Below, piece after piece: positions 37,737 through 47,648 of a stretch of DNA of 64,000 bases. The notes below the pieces were generated by a model. It ran no database searches and was not told the DNA's origin. It was given only the letters and a program-made list of their open reading frames with translations. Position 1 is the first letter of the stretch. Every line of letters begins with the position of its first letter. The position numbers and the translations under genes are program-made. Source of the DNA: Oscillospiraceae bacterium. Lineage in GTDB: Bacteria > Bacillota > Clostridia > Oscillospirales > CAG-272. The stretch is taken from NCBI GenBank assembly GCA_015064185.1, contig SVSS01000006.1, forward strand, positions 23,072-87,071, in the 5' to 3' direction.

Positions 37737-38129
37737 TTATACGCGGCGGCGCTTAGGCGGACGGCAGCCGTTGTGGGGGATCGGAGTAACGTCCTTGATC
37801 ATGGTAACCTGAAGACCAACGGTCTCAAGTGCACGAATCGCAGACTCACGTCCGGAACCGGGGCCCTTTACGTAAACCTCAACAGACTTGAGGCCGTGCT
37901 CCATCGCAAGTCTTGCAGCCTGCTCAGCTGCGGACTGTGCTGCGAAGGGAGTGGATTTACGGGAGCCCTTGAAGCCAAGCTCACCGGCGGATGCCCAAGA
38001 AATTGCGTTTCCTGCAACGTCCGTGATGGTGATAATGGTATTGTTGAAGGTCGCGCTAATGTGCACGGCGCCTTTTTCAATATTCTTGCGCTCGCGACGC
38101 TTTTTCACGACTTTTTTTACATTAGCCAT
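37737..38129 (-). CDS. rpsK: Ribosomal protein S11
   Basis: 130 residues. The core [20 protein letters not shown] and the C-terminal [12 protein letters not shown] are diagnostic. It forms part of the platform of the 30S subunit near the mRNA exit. 18 bases after rpsM and 20 before rpsD; ATG behind AAAGGAGTGGC. Confidence 0.97.
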   Translation of the reverse strand: MANVKKVVKKRRERKNIEKGAVHISATFNNTIITITDVAGNAISWASAGELGFKGSRKSTPFAAQSAAEQAARLAMEHGLKSVEVYVKGPGSGRESAIRALETVGLQVTMIKDVTPIPHNGCRPPKRRRV

Positions 38130-38147
38130 ACTATTGCCACTCCTTTA

Positions 38148-38516
38148 TTACTTCTTCTTGTTTGCAATGGTCTTAGCGGGACCCTTGCGCGTTCTCGCGT
38201 TGGTTTTGGTTCTCTGACCTCTTACCGGCAGACCCTTTCTGTGACGGATGCCGCGGTAGCAGTTGATCTCAACAAGGCGCTTGATGTTCAGAGCAACATC
38301 ACGACGAAGATCACCCTCTACATCGTAGGAGTTTTCGATCTCGTCACGCAGCTTTGCAACCTCTTCCTCGGTCAGATCCTTTGCACGGGTATCGGGATTG
38401 ATACCGGTCTTGGCGAGAATATCGTTTGCGCTCTTACGGCCGATGCCGTAGATATAGGTAAGTGCAATTTCCACTCTTTTTTGATTGGGAATATCAACAC
38501 CTGCAATACGAGCCAT
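38148..38516 (-). CDS. rpsM: Ribosomal protein S13
   Basis: 122 residues. [20 protein letters not shown] and the basic end [19 protein letters not shown] identify S13, located in the 30S head where it contacts the P-site tRNA and L5. 30 bases after rpmJ, 18 before rpsK, the conserved alpha-operon order. Confidence 0.97.
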   Translation of the reverse strand: MARIAGVDIPNQKRVEIALTYIYGIGRKSANDILAKTGINPDTRAKDLTEEEVAKLRDEIENSYDVEGDLRRDVALNIKRLVEINCYRGIRHRKGLPVRGQRTKTNARTRKGPAKTIANKKK

Positions 38517-38546
38517 AGTTATTTACCTCTTTCTTCAGTGTGGGGA

Positions 38547-38660
38547 TTAGCCCTGTCTCTGCTTGTGCTTGGGATTCTCGCAGATGACCATTACATGGCC
38601 CTTTCTTTTGATAATCTTGCACTTTTCGCAGATTTTTTTAACGGAAGGCTTTACTTTCAT
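38547..38660 (-). CDS. rpmJ: Ribosomal protein L36
   Basis: 37 residues, [20 protein letters not shown] and the end [10 protein letters not shown]. Three cysteines and a histidine form the zinc knuckle of the zinc-binding form. Found by reading the gap between infA and rpsM. ATG at 38660, TAA at 38547. Confidence 0.95.
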   Translation of the reverse strand: MKVKPSVKKICEKCKIIKRKGHVMVICENPKHKQRQG

Positions 38661-38702
38661 TTGTCACACCATTCCTTTCATCTAATTTTTCGATCCTGTA
38701 GA

Positions 38703-38921
38703 TCATTTTGCACGCCAAGTGATGCGTCCCTTAGTGAGGTCGTATACAGACACCTCAATGGTAACACGGTCACCGGGCAGAATTCTGATATAGTTCATAC
38801 GCAATTTGCCGGAAATGTGCGCGGTCACGATATGACCGTTCGGCAATTTTACTTTGAAGGTTGCATTGGGCAGCGCCTCAATGACCGTACCCTCAAATTC
38901 AATTACATCATCTTTTGCCAT
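38703..38921 (-). CDS. infA: Translation initiation factor IF-1
   Basis: 72 residues, a single OB fold, [20 protein letters not shown] through [11 protein letters not shown], nearly canonical. It occupies the A site during initiation with IF-2 and IF-3. 33 bases after map and 42 before rpmJ. Confidence 0.97.
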   Translation of the reverse strand: MAKDDVIEFEGTVIEALPNATFKVKLPNGHIVTAHISGKLRMNYIRILPGDRVTIEVSVYDLTKGRITWRAK

Positions 38922-38954
38922 GAGTTTTTTCTCCCTGCTTGTCAGTATTTGCGA

Positions 38955-39716
38955 TTATTCACCGATTTCTACTTCGGTCAAATTTACCACACCGTCAGGC
39001 GTTAGAGCCACGGTATTTTCATAATGCGCGGAAAGTGATCCATCAACGGTCTTTACTGTCCAACCGTCGGATAGCTCTCTAACCTCAAAAGATCCTTGAT
39101 TGATCATCGGCTCAATGGCGATCACCATACCCTCGCAAAGGCGTGGGCCGCGCCCGGGCGTACCGTAATTCGGCACATCAGGCGACTCGTGCACCTCGCG
39201 TCCAACACCGTGCCCCACATAGCGGCGCACAGCGCTAAAGCCACAGCGGCTCACGTAAGTGTCGATCGCATAACCGATATCACCAACACGGTTGCCGACC
39301 TTAAAAGCCGACATCCCCTCATAAAAGCTTTGCTTGGTTGCGGCAATCAATCTTGCCGCCTCCTCGCTGACACGCCCCACCGCAAAGGTGCGCGCGCTGT
39401 CACCGTGAAAGCCCTTATAAAAAGCGCCTACGTCGATCTTCACGATATCGCCCTCTTGCAAAATGCGATTTTCAGAGGGAATGCCGTGAATGACCTCATC
39501 ATTGATGCTGATGCAAGCCGATCCGGGAAAGCCGTAAAGCCCCAAGAATGAGGGCTTTGCACCCCTGCCCTCGATATGCTGACGGATCAGCGTATCGAGG
39601 TACTTGGTGCTCACACCTTCACGGATATGATCGCGTGCTACGATCAGGGCTTCGCCCGTGATCCTGCCCGCTTCTCGCATCGCTTTGATCTGCTGAGAAT
39701 TTTTGATCTGGATCAT
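38955..39716 (-). CDS. map: Methionine aminopeptidase, type I
   Basis: 253 residues. Metal ligands are visible in order: Asp in KIDVGAFYKGFHGDSART (two Asp), His in YVGHGVGREVHE, Glu in IEPMINQG and Glu in HYENTVAL. Removes the N-terminal Met from new proteins in the cytoplasm. No N-terminal SH3-type zinc extension. Its ATG overlaps the adk stop (ATGA), the usual secY-adk-map-infA arrangement in Firmicutes. Confidence 0.96.
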   Translation of the reverse strand: MIQIKNSQQIKAMREAGRITGEALIVARDHIREGVSTKYLDTLIRQHIEGRGAKPSFLGLYGFPGSACISINDEVIHGIPSENRILQEGDIVKIDVGAFYKGFHGDSARTFAVGRVSEEAARLIAATKQSFYEGMSAFKVGNRVGDIGYAIDTYVSRCGFSAVRRYVGHGVGREVHESPDVPNYGTPGRGPRLCEGMVIAIEPMINQGSFEVRELSDGWTVKTVDGSLSAHYENTVALTPDGVVNLTEVEIGE

Positions 39717-40351
39717 ACCGAGAACTGAGAAAGCGCTTCAAATACGAGGCGCGTGGTATCGGCGATCTCGTCTTGACCCTCAACCGTCACCAGCAAGCCC
39801 TTAGCCTCATAAAATGCTTTAAGCGGCTCGGTCTGCGTGTGATAGGTCTCAAGACGCTTGATCACCGTTTCGGGAGCATCGTCCTTACGGATGTAGGTTT
39901 CAGCTCCGCATTTATCGCAAACACCCTCTACTTTAGAAGGATTGAAAGCTACATGGTAGGAAGCGCCGCAAGTGCATACGCGACGTCCCGACATGCGTTC
40001 TACAATTTTTTCGTCTGCCACCTCAATAGAGAGGACAGCATCGATCTTAACATCCATTGCAGCAAGAGCCTCTGCTTGCGGGATCGAACGAGGGAAACCG
40101 TCAAGAATAAAGCCATTCTTGCAGGCATCGGATGTTAAATACTCCTTGATAATACCGATCACAATCTCATCGGGAACCAGCTTACCGTCATCAATATAGG
40201 TCTTTGCCGTATTACCGAGCGCAGTACCTGCCTTGATCGCAGCACGCAGAATATCACCTGTGGAGATTGCGGGAATACCCCATTTTTCAGAGATCTTTTC
40301 AGACTGTGTGCCCTTGCCGGCACCGGGAGCTCCCATCAGAATTAAATTCAT
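39713..40351 (-). CDS. adk: Adenylate kinase
   Basis: 212 residues from the ATG at 40351 behind CGGAGGAATTT; the longer frame to 40384 overlaps secY. P-loop GAPGAGKGTQ at residues 7-16, FILDGFPRS, and a long-form lid (RRVCTCGASYH to VCDKCGAETY). The first half of the lid reads C-T-C-G, one residue shorter than the usual CxxC; the second half is CDKC, so a four-cysteine zinc site is possible but the spacing is unusual. Converts ATP + AMP to 2 ADP. 29 bases after secY. Confidence 0.95.
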   Translation of the reverse strand: MNLILMGAPGAGKGTQSEKISEKWGIPAISTGDILRAAIKAGTALGNTAKTYIDDGKLVPDEIVIGIIKEYLTSDACKNGFILDGFPRSIPQAEALAAMDVKIDAVLSIEVADEKIVERMSGRRVCTCGASYHVAFNPSKVEGVCDKCGAETYIRKDDAPETVIKRLETYHTQTEPLKAFYEAKGLLVTVEGQDEIADTTRLVFEALSQFSV

Positions 40352-40380
40352 AAATTCCTCCGTAATTTCGGATCTATCGA

Positions 40381-41712
40381 TCAACCAAGGAAGCCCTTGC
40401 TTGCGCGCAGGCTAAGTTGTGCTTCAAGATCACGCACGGTTTCAAGTGCAACACCAACTACGATCAGCAAGGAAGAACCGCCAAACGTAAGAATGCTGAA
40501 ATCAGGCATGCTTGCAGTGGGATTCAAGTTTTGGATCGCTGTGGTGACCACAGTAACCAGCATGGGCAAGCCGGCAACGATGCAAAGGAAGAATGCACCG
40601 ATGAGCGTAACACGCTTCAGGATCTTTTGGATGTACTGAACCGTAGGACGACCGGGACGCATACCGCGAACCGAGCCACCGTTTGCCGCAATGTTGTTCG
40701 CTACCTCAACGGGATTAAAGGAAATCATCACATAGAAGTAGGAGAATGCAATAATAAGAAGCAAATACACAACAAGATAGGGCCAAGTTGTAGGCGAGAA
40801 GAAGTTCTCAACAAACTTTACAAAGCCGTTCTCCTGATTGGACATAAAAGCAGTGATCGTGGCAGGAATCGACACGATAGAGCTTGCGAAGATGATCGGC
40901 ATAACGCCGGTCATGTTCAGTTTAATAGGCAGGTTGGTTGCCTGACCGCCATACATTTTACGACCAACAACACGCTTTGCATACTGGATCGGAATGCGGC
41001 GCTCGGAATTGGTTACCCAAACGACAAAGCCAATGGTTGCAACAACCACAGCAAGAACCGCAATTGCAATCGCGATACCGATTGCCCAGTGGTAAATGCC
41101 GTTCATAATAATGCCGTCCCACATGGACAGAACCATGCCGGGAAGGGTTGCTACGATATTGGCAAACAAGATGATCGAAATGCCGTTGCCAATGCCCTTT
41201 TCATTGATCAGCTCTGCCAGCCACATCACAAGTGCGGCACCTGCGCAGAAGGATGCGTTGATAACAAGCATTGCAAACCAATTGCTCTTCACAAGCCAGC
41301 CTTGGCTCTTAAGGAGCATGCTGTAGCCATAGCTCGTAACAAGTGCAAGTGCAATAGTTACGTAGCGCGTAAGAGCAGCGATCTTCTTTTGACCGTTTGC
41401 GCCGTCCTTTGCCCAACGCTCAAGAGCGGGAATGGCAATCGTCAGAAGCTGAATTACGATCGAAGCCGTGATATAGGGACTGACGGAGAGTGCGAACAGC
41501 GTTGCATACTGCATAGCGCCACCCGACAAAATGCTCATCAGACCGAGCACGGAGGAGCCGTAAAGGCTCTCAAACGACGTAGAGATATCAGGGCTGACAT
41601 AGGGGACACAAATACAAGCACCAAGGCGATAAAGGAGGACGATAAACAATGTGAAGAGCATCTTCTTTTGAAGTTCCGGAGTCTTCCACGCGTTCTTTAA
41701 CGTCTTAAACAT
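40381..41712 (-). CDS. secY: Protein translocase subunit SecY
   Basis: 443 residues with ten predicted membrane helices. The start MFKTLKNAWKTPELQKKMLF, the lateral-gate and plug region (LMSILSGGAMQYATLFALSVSPYITAS) and the later PIQYAKRVVG are typical. It forms the membrane channel for secretion of the signal-peptide proteins seen in this window. Two bases after rplO, conserved in the spc operon. Confidence 0.97.
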   Translation of the reverse strand: MFKTLKNAWKTPELQKKMLFTLFIVLLYRLGACICVPYVSPDISTSFESLYGSSVLGLMSILSGGAMQYATLFALSVSPYITASIVIQLLTIAIPALERWAKDGANGQKKIAALTRYVTIALALVTSYGYSMLLKSQGWLVKSNWFAMLVINASFCAGAALVMWLAELINEKGIGNGISIILFANIVATLPGMVLSMWDGIIMNGIYHWAIGIAIAIAVLAVVVATIGFVVWVTNSERRIPIQYAKRVVGRKMYGGQATNLPIKLNMTGVMPIIFASSIVSIPATITAFMSNQENGFVKFVENFFSPTTWPYLVVYLLLIIAFSYFYVMISFNPVEVANNIAANGGSVRGMRPGRPTVQYIQKILKRVTLIGAFFLCIVAGLPMLVTVVTTAIQNLNPTASMPDFSILTFGGSSLLIVVGVALETVRDLEAQLSLRASKGFLG

Positions 41713-41714
41713 CC

Positions 41715-42158
41715 TTATGCCACCTCGATCTTTCCACCTGCTGCTTCAATCTTTTCTTTCGCGGTTGCGGAAAAGACGGATGCTTTAACGGTTAATTTCT
41801 TGGTGAGCTCGCCGCTACCGAGAACCTTGAGACCGTCGTTTGCCTTGCGTACGATCTTCTTCGCCAGCAAAGCATCAAGATCAACTACTGCACCATCCTC
41901 AAATACGTTGAGTGCCTCAACGTTTACAATGGCGTAAACCTTAGCAAATCTTGCGTTGTTGAAGCCACGCTTAGGAAGCTTACGGTAAAGGGGAAGCTGA
42001 CCACCCTCAAAGCCGGGGCGTACACCGCCGCCGGAACGGGCGTTTTGACCCTTATGACCCTTGCCTGCAGTCTTGCCGTTGCCGGAGCCTGCACCGCGGC
42101 CCTTGCGCCAAGCAGCCTTAGCGGAGCCTTCAGCGGGTTTAAGTTCATGAAGTTTCAT
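41715..42158 (-). CDS. rplO: Ribosomal protein L15
   Basis: 147 residues; [20 protein letters not shown], the Gly/Arg-rich [20 protein letters not shown] and [18 protein letters not shown] are diagnostic. Late 50S assembly protein. 14 bases after rpmD and two before secY. Confidence 0.97.
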   Translation of the reverse strand: MKLHELKPAEGSAKAAWRKGRGAGSGNGKTAGKGHKGQNARSGGGVRPGFEGGQLPLYRKLPKRGFNNARFAKVYAIVNVEALNVFEDGAVVDLDALLAKKIVRKANDGLKVLGSGELTKKLTVKASVFSATAKEKIEAAGGKIEVA

Positions 42159-42172
42159 CTCTCTTACCTCCT

Positions 42173-42346
42173 TTAAGCGTTTTCTACCTTAACAAGGTGG
42201 GAAATAACCTTAACCTTGCCGGCAAGAGTGGCGTTATCCTCATGGATGATGAAATCGCCGATTTTATTGAGCCCCAAGGACTTAGCAGTTGCCTTCTGTT
42301 GGGGCTTTGCACCGATGGTGCTCTTTACGAGAGTTACTTTTTTCAT
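42173..42346 (-). CDS. rpmD: Ribosomal protein L30
   Basis: 57 residues, [20 protein letters not shown] through [13 protein letters not shown]. Too short for most ORF callers; identified by reading the gap between rpsE and rplO. ATG at 42346 behind AAGGAGGGTTCGCC. Conserved position in the spc operon. Confidence 0.95.
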   Translation of the reverse strand: MKKVTLVKSTIGAKPQQKATAKSLGLNKIGDFIIHEDNATLAGKVKVISHLVKVENA

Positions 42347-42358
42347 GGCGAACCCTCC

Positions 42359-42862
42359 TTAACCCTTGATCTGTGCCACGTCGATGTCGCGGATCTTCGC
42401 AACTTCTTCAGCGGTACGGAGAGCCTTAAGACCCTCAATGGTTGCCTTAACTACGTTTGCGGGGTTGTTGGAGCGCAAGCACTTTGCACGGATATTCTTG
42501 ATACCTGCAAGCTCAAGCACGAAACGAACGCCGCCACCTGCGATGATACCGGTACCGGGTGCTGCGGGCTTAAGAAGCACCTTGCCTGCACCAAACTCAC
42601 CGATGACCTCGTGGGGGATAGTGGTTCCCTTGAGGGAAACCTTGATCATATTCTTCTTTGCATCCTCAATACCCTTGCGAATTGCTTCCGGCACCTCGGC
42701 TGCCTTACCGAGACCAACACCGATGCGACCCTTGCCATCGCCTACTGCCATGATAGCAGCGAAGCGAGCGATACGGCCACCCTTCACGGTCTTGGAAACA
42801 CGGTTGAGCGCAATAAGCTGCTCCTTAAATTCCTGTTCACCAGGATTTCTGTTATAAGCCAT
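42359..42862 (-). CDS. rpsE: Ribosomal protein S5
   Basis: 167 residues. N-terminal dsRNA-binding-like domain ([40 protein letters not shown]) and the C-terminal domain ([20 protein letters not shown]). It lies at the mRNA entry and contributes to decoding accuracy. 53 bases after rplR, 12 before rpmD. Confidence 0.97.
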   Translation of the reverse strand: MAYNRNPGEQEFKEQLIALNRVSKTVKGGRIARFAAIMAVGDGKGRIGVGLGKAAEVPEAIRKGIEDAKKNMIKVSLKGTTIPHEVIGEFGAGKVLLKPAAPGTGIIAGGGVRFVLELAGIKNIRAKCLRSNNPANVVKATIEGLKALRTAEEVAKIRDIDVAQIKG

Positions 42863-42915
42863 GTTATTCCTCCTAAAATTTGCTTAACTGTTGCTAAGCA
42901 GTGTACAAACCGGAC

Positions 42916-43275
42916 TCAGAACTTCAGGCCGCCCTCGCGAGCGCCTTCAGCCAGCTCCGATACACGTCCGTGATACAGATAGCCACCACGGTCGAATACG
43001 ACTTCGGTAATACCCTGTGCAGCTGCACGCTCGGCAATGGTCTTGCCTACTACACGAGCTGCTGCTTTATTGCTGCCGATTCCCTCAAACGCCTTTTCAA
43101 GGGTAGAAGCGGAAACGAGCGTTACGCCTGCAACGTCATCAATGATCTGCGCGCTGATGTTCGCATTAGAGCGATATACAGCCAAACGCGGACGTGCTGC
43201 AGTGCCGGAAATCTTTGCTCTGACTCTCTTATGTCTTTTAAGGCGAGCCTGATTGCTGTCTTTTCTCGATACCAT
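42916..43275 (-). CDS. rplR: Ribosomal protein L18
   Basis: 119 residues; [20 protein letters not shown] and ending [20 protein letters not shown]. Binds 5S rRNA with L5. 18 bases after rplF. Confidence 0.97.
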   Translation of the reverse strand: MVSRKDSNQARLKRHKRVRAKISGTAARPRLAVYRSNANISAQIIDDVAGVTLVSASTLEKAFEGIGSNKAAARVVGKTIAERAAAQGITEVVFDRGGYLYHGRVSELAEGAREGGLKF

Positions 43276-43293
43276 TTTACTCCACTCCTTTCA

Positions 43294-43854
43294 TTATTTA
43301 CCGGCTTTACCGGCCTTGCGGCGAATGTGCTCATCGCTGTATTTAACACCCTTGCCATGGTAGGGTTCAGGCGGACGCTTGCTGCGGATAACGGCTGCGA
43401 TCTGACCTACCTCTTGCTTGTTGATACCCTTTACAACAATCGTGTTGGGGTTGGGTGCCTCAAAGGTAATGCCGTCGGGCTCGGTAACCTGGAGCGATGC
43501 CTGGGGCAGGCCCTTTACAAGAGACTGACCAAGGAACAACTGCAGAGTCTTGCCCTGCTTTACTACCTTGTAGCCTACACCAACGATCTCAAGGGTCTTG
43601 CTGTAGCCCTGGGTTACACCCACGACCATGTTATTAAGAAGCGCGCGGGTAAGACCGTGCAAGCTTCTTACCTCCTTCTCATCACTCGGGCGGGTAACGA
43701 GTGCCTCGTTGCCCTCAACGCTAATGGTGAGTACAGGAGCAAATTTCTCAGAAAGGGTTCCGAGAGGACCTTTTACGGTAACGAGGTTGCCCTCACCCAC
43801 AGTAACAGTAACGCCTGCAGGAATTGCAACGGGCATTCTTCCAATTCTTGACAT
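43294..43854 (-). CDS. rplF: Ribosomal protein L6
   Basis: 186 residues from the ATG at 43854 (MSRIGRMPVAIPAGVTVTVG) behind AAGGAGGTACG; seven extra codons upstream are unlikely. Two related domains, and the end RRKAGKAGK is typical. Located near the factor-binding site of the 50S subunit. 14 bases after rpsH. Confidence 0.96.
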   Translation of the reverse strand: MSRIGRMPVAIPAGVTVTVGEGNLVTVKGPLGTLSEKFAPVLTISVEGNEALVTRPSDEKEVRSLHGLTRALLNNMVVGVTQGYSKTLEIVGVGYKVVKQGKTLQLFLGQSLVKGLPQASLQVTEPDGITFEAPNPNTIVVKGINKQEVGQIAAVIRSKRPPEPYHGKGVKYSDEHIRRKAGKAGK

Positions 43855-43868
43855 CTTTTCGTACCTCC

Positions 43869-44267
43869 TTACCAAACGAAGGCGAGAACTTCGCCGCCGA
43901 TCTTCATCTCACGAGCCTTTTTGTCGGTCATAAGACCCTTCGAGGTGGAAACGATGGCAATACCAAGGCCATTCATTACCTTGGGCATATCCTCGTAGCC
44001 TGCGTAAATACGAAGGCCGGGCTTGGATACGCGGCGCAGACCGCGGATAACCTTCTGCTTGCCTGCTGCGTACTTCAGCGTTACGCAAATGGTGCCCTGC
44101 TTGCCGTCTTCGATTACCTGGTAGCCCTTTACGTAGCCCTCAGCAACGAGAATGTCGGCAATAGACTTTTTCATGTTGGATGCCGGAATGTCAACAGTAG
44201 CATGCTTCGCATCGCTTGCGTTGCGAATGCGTGTGAGCATATCGGCAATAACGTCGGACATTTGCAT
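43869..44267 (-). CDS. rpsH: Ribosomal protein S8
   Basis: 132 residues; [20 protein letters not shown] and the end [20 protein letters not shown]. Binds 16S rRNA helix 21 and in E. coli represses the spc operon. Preceded by an unusually long 188-base gap after rpsN that can fold into hairpins. Confidence 0.97.
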   Translation of the reverse strand: MQMSDVIADMLTRIRNASDAKHATVDIPASNMKKSIADILVAEGYVKGYQVIEDGKQGTICVTLKYAAGKQKVIRGLRRVSKPGLRIYAGYEDMPKVMNGLGIAIVSTSKGLMTDKKAREMKIGGEVLAFVW

Positions 44268-44409
44268 AGTAATAATCCTCCTTTATGCAAGTACATTTTT
44301 TCTTGCTGCCAACCGTTTGATTGGCGGCCAATCGGGGGTTAAATCGAACTCCTTACTGCTTTTGAAGGTTGGTCTGATTTCCTACCGAATGTTAGGGGTT
44401 TTTATTCAG

Positions 44410-44441
44410 CCGCGCCCAGCTCGCTTCGAGCAGGGCTGCGG
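44410..44441. other. Hairpin in the long rpsN-rpsH spacer
   Basis: The 188-base gap between rpsN and rpsH contains a hairpin whose minus-strand arms are CCGCAGCCCTGCTCG and CGAGCTGGGCGCGG with an AAG loop (two small interruptions), plus a weaker GCCAA/TTGGC hairpin near 44309-44326. Other spacers in this operon are mostly below 70 bases. It may be a processing or control element. Confidence 0.55.
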
Positions 44442-44455
44442 ATAAATCGGTTTGA

Positions 44456-44641
44456 TTACCAGGATGCCTTCTTTACACCCGGAATCTCGCCCTTGTAAGC
44501 GAGGTTACGGAAGCAGATACGGCAGATGCCAAACTTACGCATGTAAGAGTGGGGACGGCCGCAGATCTTGCATCTGGTATAAGCGCGAGTGGAGAATTTC
44601 TGCTCCTTCTGCTGCTTGAGAATCATGGATTTCTTTGCCAT
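44456..44641 (-). CDS. rpsN: Ribosomal protein S14, zinc type
   Basis: 61 residues. Zinc ribbon CKICGRP to CRICFRN (two CxxC pairs), the short zinc-binding form (type Z, as rpsZ). Located in the 30S head. Between rplE (18 bases upstream) and the long structured gap before rpsH. Confidence 0.96.
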   Translation of the reverse strand: MAKKSMILKQQKEQKFSTRAYTRCKICGRPHSYMRKFGICRICFRNLAYKGEIPGVKKASW

Positions 44642-44659
44642 TTTCTTCTACCTCCCGGA

Positions 44660-45199
44660 TTAATGTGCGAAGGGAGCGCCCATCAGACGGAGCAGCTCTC
44701 TTGCCTCTGCATCGGTTTGTGCGGTGGTAACGAAGCAGATGTCCATACCGCGGATCTTTTCGACCTTGTCGTACTCGATCTCGGGGAAGATCAGCTGCTC
44801 TTTGAGGCCGAGAGAATAGTTGCCACGGCCGTCAAATGCGTTGGGGTTGATACCCTTAAAGTCACGCACGCGGGGCAGAGCGAAATTAAACAAACGATCC
44901 ATAAATTCATACATACGGTTGCCGCGAAGCGTAACCTTTGCGCCGATCTTCATGCCCTGACGGAGCTTGAAGTTTGCAACGGACTTCTTTGCAACGGTAG
45001 GTACCGCCTTCTGACCTGCAATGATGGTCAGATCCTTAATGATGTTGTCGATGACCTTGGAGTTATCCTTAGCATCGCCTGCGCCGATGTTGATCACGAT
45101 CTTATCGAACTTCGGGATCTGCATCACGCTCGAATACTCGAACTGCTTCATGAGGGCGGGCGCAACCTGCTCTTTATACATATCTTTCAATCTAGGCAT
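44660..45199 (-). CDS. rplE: Ribosomal protein L5
   Basis: 179 residues; [40 protein letters not shown]. Binds 5S rRNA in the central protuberance and bridges to S13. 16 bases after rplX. Confidence 0.97.
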   Translation of the reverse strand: MPRLKDMYKEQVAPALMKQFEYSSVMQIPKFDKIVINIGAGDAKDNSKVIDNIIKDLTIIAGQKAVPTVAKKSVANFKLRQGMKIGAKVTLRGNRMYEFMDRLFNFALPRVRDFKGINPNAFDGRGNYSLGLKEQLIFPEIEYDKVEKIRGMDICFVTTAQTDAEARELLRLMGAPFAH

Positions 45200-45215
45200 T
45201 TTACGCTACCTCCTC

Positions 45216-45530
45216 TCACAGCTTTGCGCCGCATTTGGCGCATACGCGAACCTTTTTGTCGCCTTCCATTTCTACCTTGGAGCGAACGCCCTTGTCGCAT
45301 TTAGGGCAGTAGAGTGCTACCTTGCTAGCATAGAGTGCACCCTCAGCATCAATGATGCCACCGGTTTCACCCTGACGGCGAGGCTTAACATGCTTATGGA
45401 TCATGTTAGCACCCTTTACAATTACTTTTCCTTCTTCGGGAGATACGGCGATAACCTCGCCCTTCACGCCCTTAGAATCACCGGAGAGAACGATAACGGT
45501 GTCACCGGTTTTAATATGAAGCTTTGCCAT
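45216..45530 (-). CDS. rplX: Ribosomal protein L24
   Basis: 104 residues from the ATG at 45530 (MAKLHIKTGDTVIVLSGDSK) with GGAGG ten bases upstream; that GGAGG overlaps the alternative upstream ATG (45548), which therefore is rejected. KOW domain, then a C-terminal zinc-ribbon-like part with CPKCDKG and CAKCGAK pairs, common in Clostridia. Starts 50S assembly. Confidence 0.95.
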   Translation of the reverse strand: MAKLHIKTGDTVIVLSGDSKGVKGEVIAVSPEEGKVIVKGANMIHKHVKPRRQGETGGIIDAEGALYASKVALYCPKCDKGVRSKVEMEGDKKVRVCAKCGAKL

Positions 45531-45547
45531 TTTACCAGTTACCTCCA

Positions 45548-45916
45548 TTACAGTACTTCGGGTGCGAGCGACAGGATCTTAAGATAATCCTTATCGCGGA
45601 GCTCACGTGCCACAGGGCCAAAAATACGGGTGCCCTTGGGCGTCTTGTCTTCTCTGATAATTACCGCAGCGTTCTCGTCAAATTTGATGTAAGAGCCGTC
45701 TGCACGCTTAAGGCCATGCACGCTTCTTACAACTACTGCCTTGACGACCTCGCCCTTTTTCACCACGCCGCCGGGAGCTGCCTTTTTAACAGCTGCAACT
45801 ACGACGTCGCCGATGTTAGCGTAACGACGGCCGGAGCCACCGAGAACGCGAATGCACATCAGCTCTTTTGCGCCGGTGTTATCGGCAACCTTCATCAATG
45901 TCTGTTGCTGAATCAC
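45548..45916 (-). CDS. rplN: Ribosomal protein L14
   Basis: 122 residues; [20 protein letters not shown] and [24 protein letters not shown] end ([20 protein letters not shown]). At the subunit interface of the 50S. 70 bases after rpsQ. Confidence 0.97.
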   Translation of the reverse strand: MIQQQTLMKVADNTGAKELMCIRVLGGSGRRYANIGDVVVAAVKKAAPGGVVKKGEVVKAVVVRSVHGLKRADGSYIKFDENAAVIIREDKTPKGTRIFGPVARELRDKDYLKILSLAPEVL

Positions 45917-45986
45917 TTTTCTTTCCTCCTACTTGCTTCGGTACGCTACGACGTACCTACTGTTAGAATTCTTGTTGTGTGCGAAA

Positions 45987-46244
45987 TTATTTCGCCTTCT
46001 CAATGATCTCGGTTACGCGCCATCTCTTGGTCTTAGACAAGGGACGGGTCTCCATAACCTCAACACGGTCGCCGACGCCGCACTCGTTCTTTTCGTCGTG
46101 TGCGTGAACCTTCAGCGTACGCTTAATGATCTTGCTGTAAACAGCGTGCTTTACGTTGTCCTCGATGGCAACCACAACGGTCTTGTCCATCTTTGTGCTG
46201 ACAACGGTACCAACTCTCGTTTTTCTAAGCGTTCTTTCAGTCAT
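45987..46244 (-). CDS. rpsQ: Ribosomal protein S17
   Basis: 85 residues; [20 protein letters not shown] and the OB-fold [20 protein letters not shown]. Primary 16S rRNA-binding protein. 14 bases after rpmC. Confidence 0.97.
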   Translation of the reverse strand: MTERTLRKTRVGTVVSTKMDKTVVVAIEDNVKHAVYSKIIKRTLKVHAHDEKNECGVGDRVEVMETRPLSKTKRWRVTEIIEKAK

Positions 46245-46258
46245 GACTTATCTCCTCC

Positions 46259-46447
46259 TTATGCGTTCTTCTGGTTAAGAACCGTCATCACGCGAGCGAT
46301 ATCCTTCTTAACATCCGCAATCTTGTGGGGATTCTCAAGCTGATTGATCGCATGCTGGAAGCGGAGGTTGAAAAGCTCACCCTTGAGCTCCTTCAGCTTA
46401 GCGTTAAGCTCTTCAACACTGAGCTTTACAAGTTCTGCAGCCTTCAT
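46259..46447 (-). CDS. rpmC: Ribosomal protein L29
   Basis: 62 residues; MKAAELVKLSVEELNAKLKE and LFNLRFQHAINQLENPHKI, two antiparallel helices at the tunnel exit. Three bases after rplP. Confidence 0.97.
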   Translation of the reverse strand: MKAAELVKLSVEELNAKLKELKGELFNLRFQHAINQLENPHKIADVKKDIARVMTVLNQKNA

Positions 46448-46450
46448 TGC

Positions 46451-46864
46451 TTAACCCTCCTCTTTCTTGATGAACTTGGTCTTGATAGGCAGCTTATGGC
46501 CTGCAAGACGCATTGCTTCTCTTGCGACATCCTCGGCAACACCGTCCATCTCGAACATGATTCTGCCGGGCTTAACGACTGCTACCCAGTACTCGGGAGA
46601 GCCCTTACCGGAACCCATTCGGGTCTCAGCAGGCTTCTCGGTGATGGGCTTGTCGGGGAAAATCTTGATCCAAACCTGACCGCCACGCTTGATGTAACGC
46701 GTCATTGCGATACGGGCAGCCTCGATCTGATTGCTGGTGATCCAAGCGGGCTCAGTGGCAACAAGGCCGTAAGAACCGTTGGAAAGCGTGTTACCGCGCA
46801 ATGCCTTGCCCTTCAGGCGGCCACGCTGAACACGACGGAATTTGACTCTCTTAGGCATCAACAT
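46451..46864 (-). CDS. rplP: Ribosomal protein L16
   Basis: 137 residues. Start at 46864 ([19 protein letters not shown]); the next ATG at 46858 would leave an 18-base spacer to AGGAGG and lose the conserved Met-Leu start. [20 protein letters not shown] is diagnostic. Binds near the A-site tRNA elbow. Two bases after rpsC. Confidence 0.97.
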   Translation of the reverse strand: MLMPKRVKFRRVQRGRLKGKALRGNTLSNGSYGLVATEPAWITSNQIEAARIAMTRYIKRGGQVWIKIFPDKPITEKPAETRMGSGKGSPEYWVAVVKPGRIMFEMDGVAEDVAREAMRLAGHKLPIKTKFIKKEEG

Positions 46865-46866
46865 AA

Positions 46867-47634
46867 TTACTTCGTGCCTCCTTGTCTTTGTGCTCTGCGC
46901 TCGCCACCGCGGTTGCCGCCCTGACGACGGTCGCCACCACGGCGATCGTTGCGGTCGCCACGGCGCTCACGGCGCTCACGGTGCTCTGCTGCGGGACGGT
47001 TTACTTCGTTAAGAACCTCGCCGCGGTAGATCCATACCTTGATACCGATCTTACCGTAGGTCGTGTTTGCTTCATAGAAGCCATACTCGATATCGGCGCG
47101 AAGGGTCTGCAACGGAATGGTACCCTCGTGATAATGCTCGGTCTTTGCGATCTCGGCGCCGCCAAGACGGCCTGCGCAGCTGATCTTGATACCCTTTGCA
47201 CCAAGACGCATGGTGTTGCGGATCGCCATTTTCATTGCGCGACGGAATGCCACACGGTTCTCAAGCTGAGAAGCAATGTTCTCTGCAACCAACTGAGCGT
47301 TAAGGTCGGGAGATTTTACTTCAACAACGTTGAGTGCTACGGGCATGCCAACCATCTTCTCAAGCTGTGCCTTGTACTTGTCAATCTCAGCACCGCCCTT
47401 ACCGATTACCATACCGGGCTTTGCGCAATGGATGAATACACGAACTCTGTGGCTATCGCGCTCGATCTCGATCTTCGGAACGCCTGCCTTCTGGAGCTCG
47501 GTTTTCAGATACTTACGAATCTGATAGTCGGAAACGAGGGTGTCGCCAAACTTCTGATCGTTTACGAACCATCTCGAGTCCCAGTTCTTAATCACGCCTA
47601 CACGCAGGCCGTGAGGATTTACTTTCTGACCCAT
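46867..47634 (-). CDS. rpsC: Ribosomal protein S3 with Arg/Gly-rich tail
   Basis: 255 residues. The conserved core (about 1-212; [22 protein letters not shown] domain around [32 protein letters not shown]) is followed by a roughly 40-residue tail made of Arg, Gly, Asp and Gln ([15 protein letters not shown], [14 protein letters not shown]). Usual bacterial S3 has 205-235 residues. S3 has mRNA helicase activity at the mRNA entry. 14 bases after rplV. Confidence 0.96.
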   Translation of the reverse strand: MGQKVNPHGLRVGVIKNWDSRWFVNDQKFGDTLVSDYQIRKYLKTELQKAGVPKIEIERDSHRVRVFIHCAKPGMVIGKGGAEIDKYKAQLEKMVGMPVALNVVEVKSPDLNAQLVAENIASQLENRVAFRRAMKMAIRNTMRLGAKGIKISCAGRLGGAEIAKTEHYHEGTIPLQTLRADIEYGFYEANTTYGKIGIKVWIYRGEVLNEVNRPAAEHRERRERRGDRNDRRGGDRRQGGNRGGERRAQRQGGTK

Positions 47635-47648
47635 TCTTCGTTTCCTCC

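Noticed and set aside
40417..41700. 427-codon plus-strand open frame over secY
   Set aside because: secY on the minus strand is unambiguous; the plus frame is a shadow.
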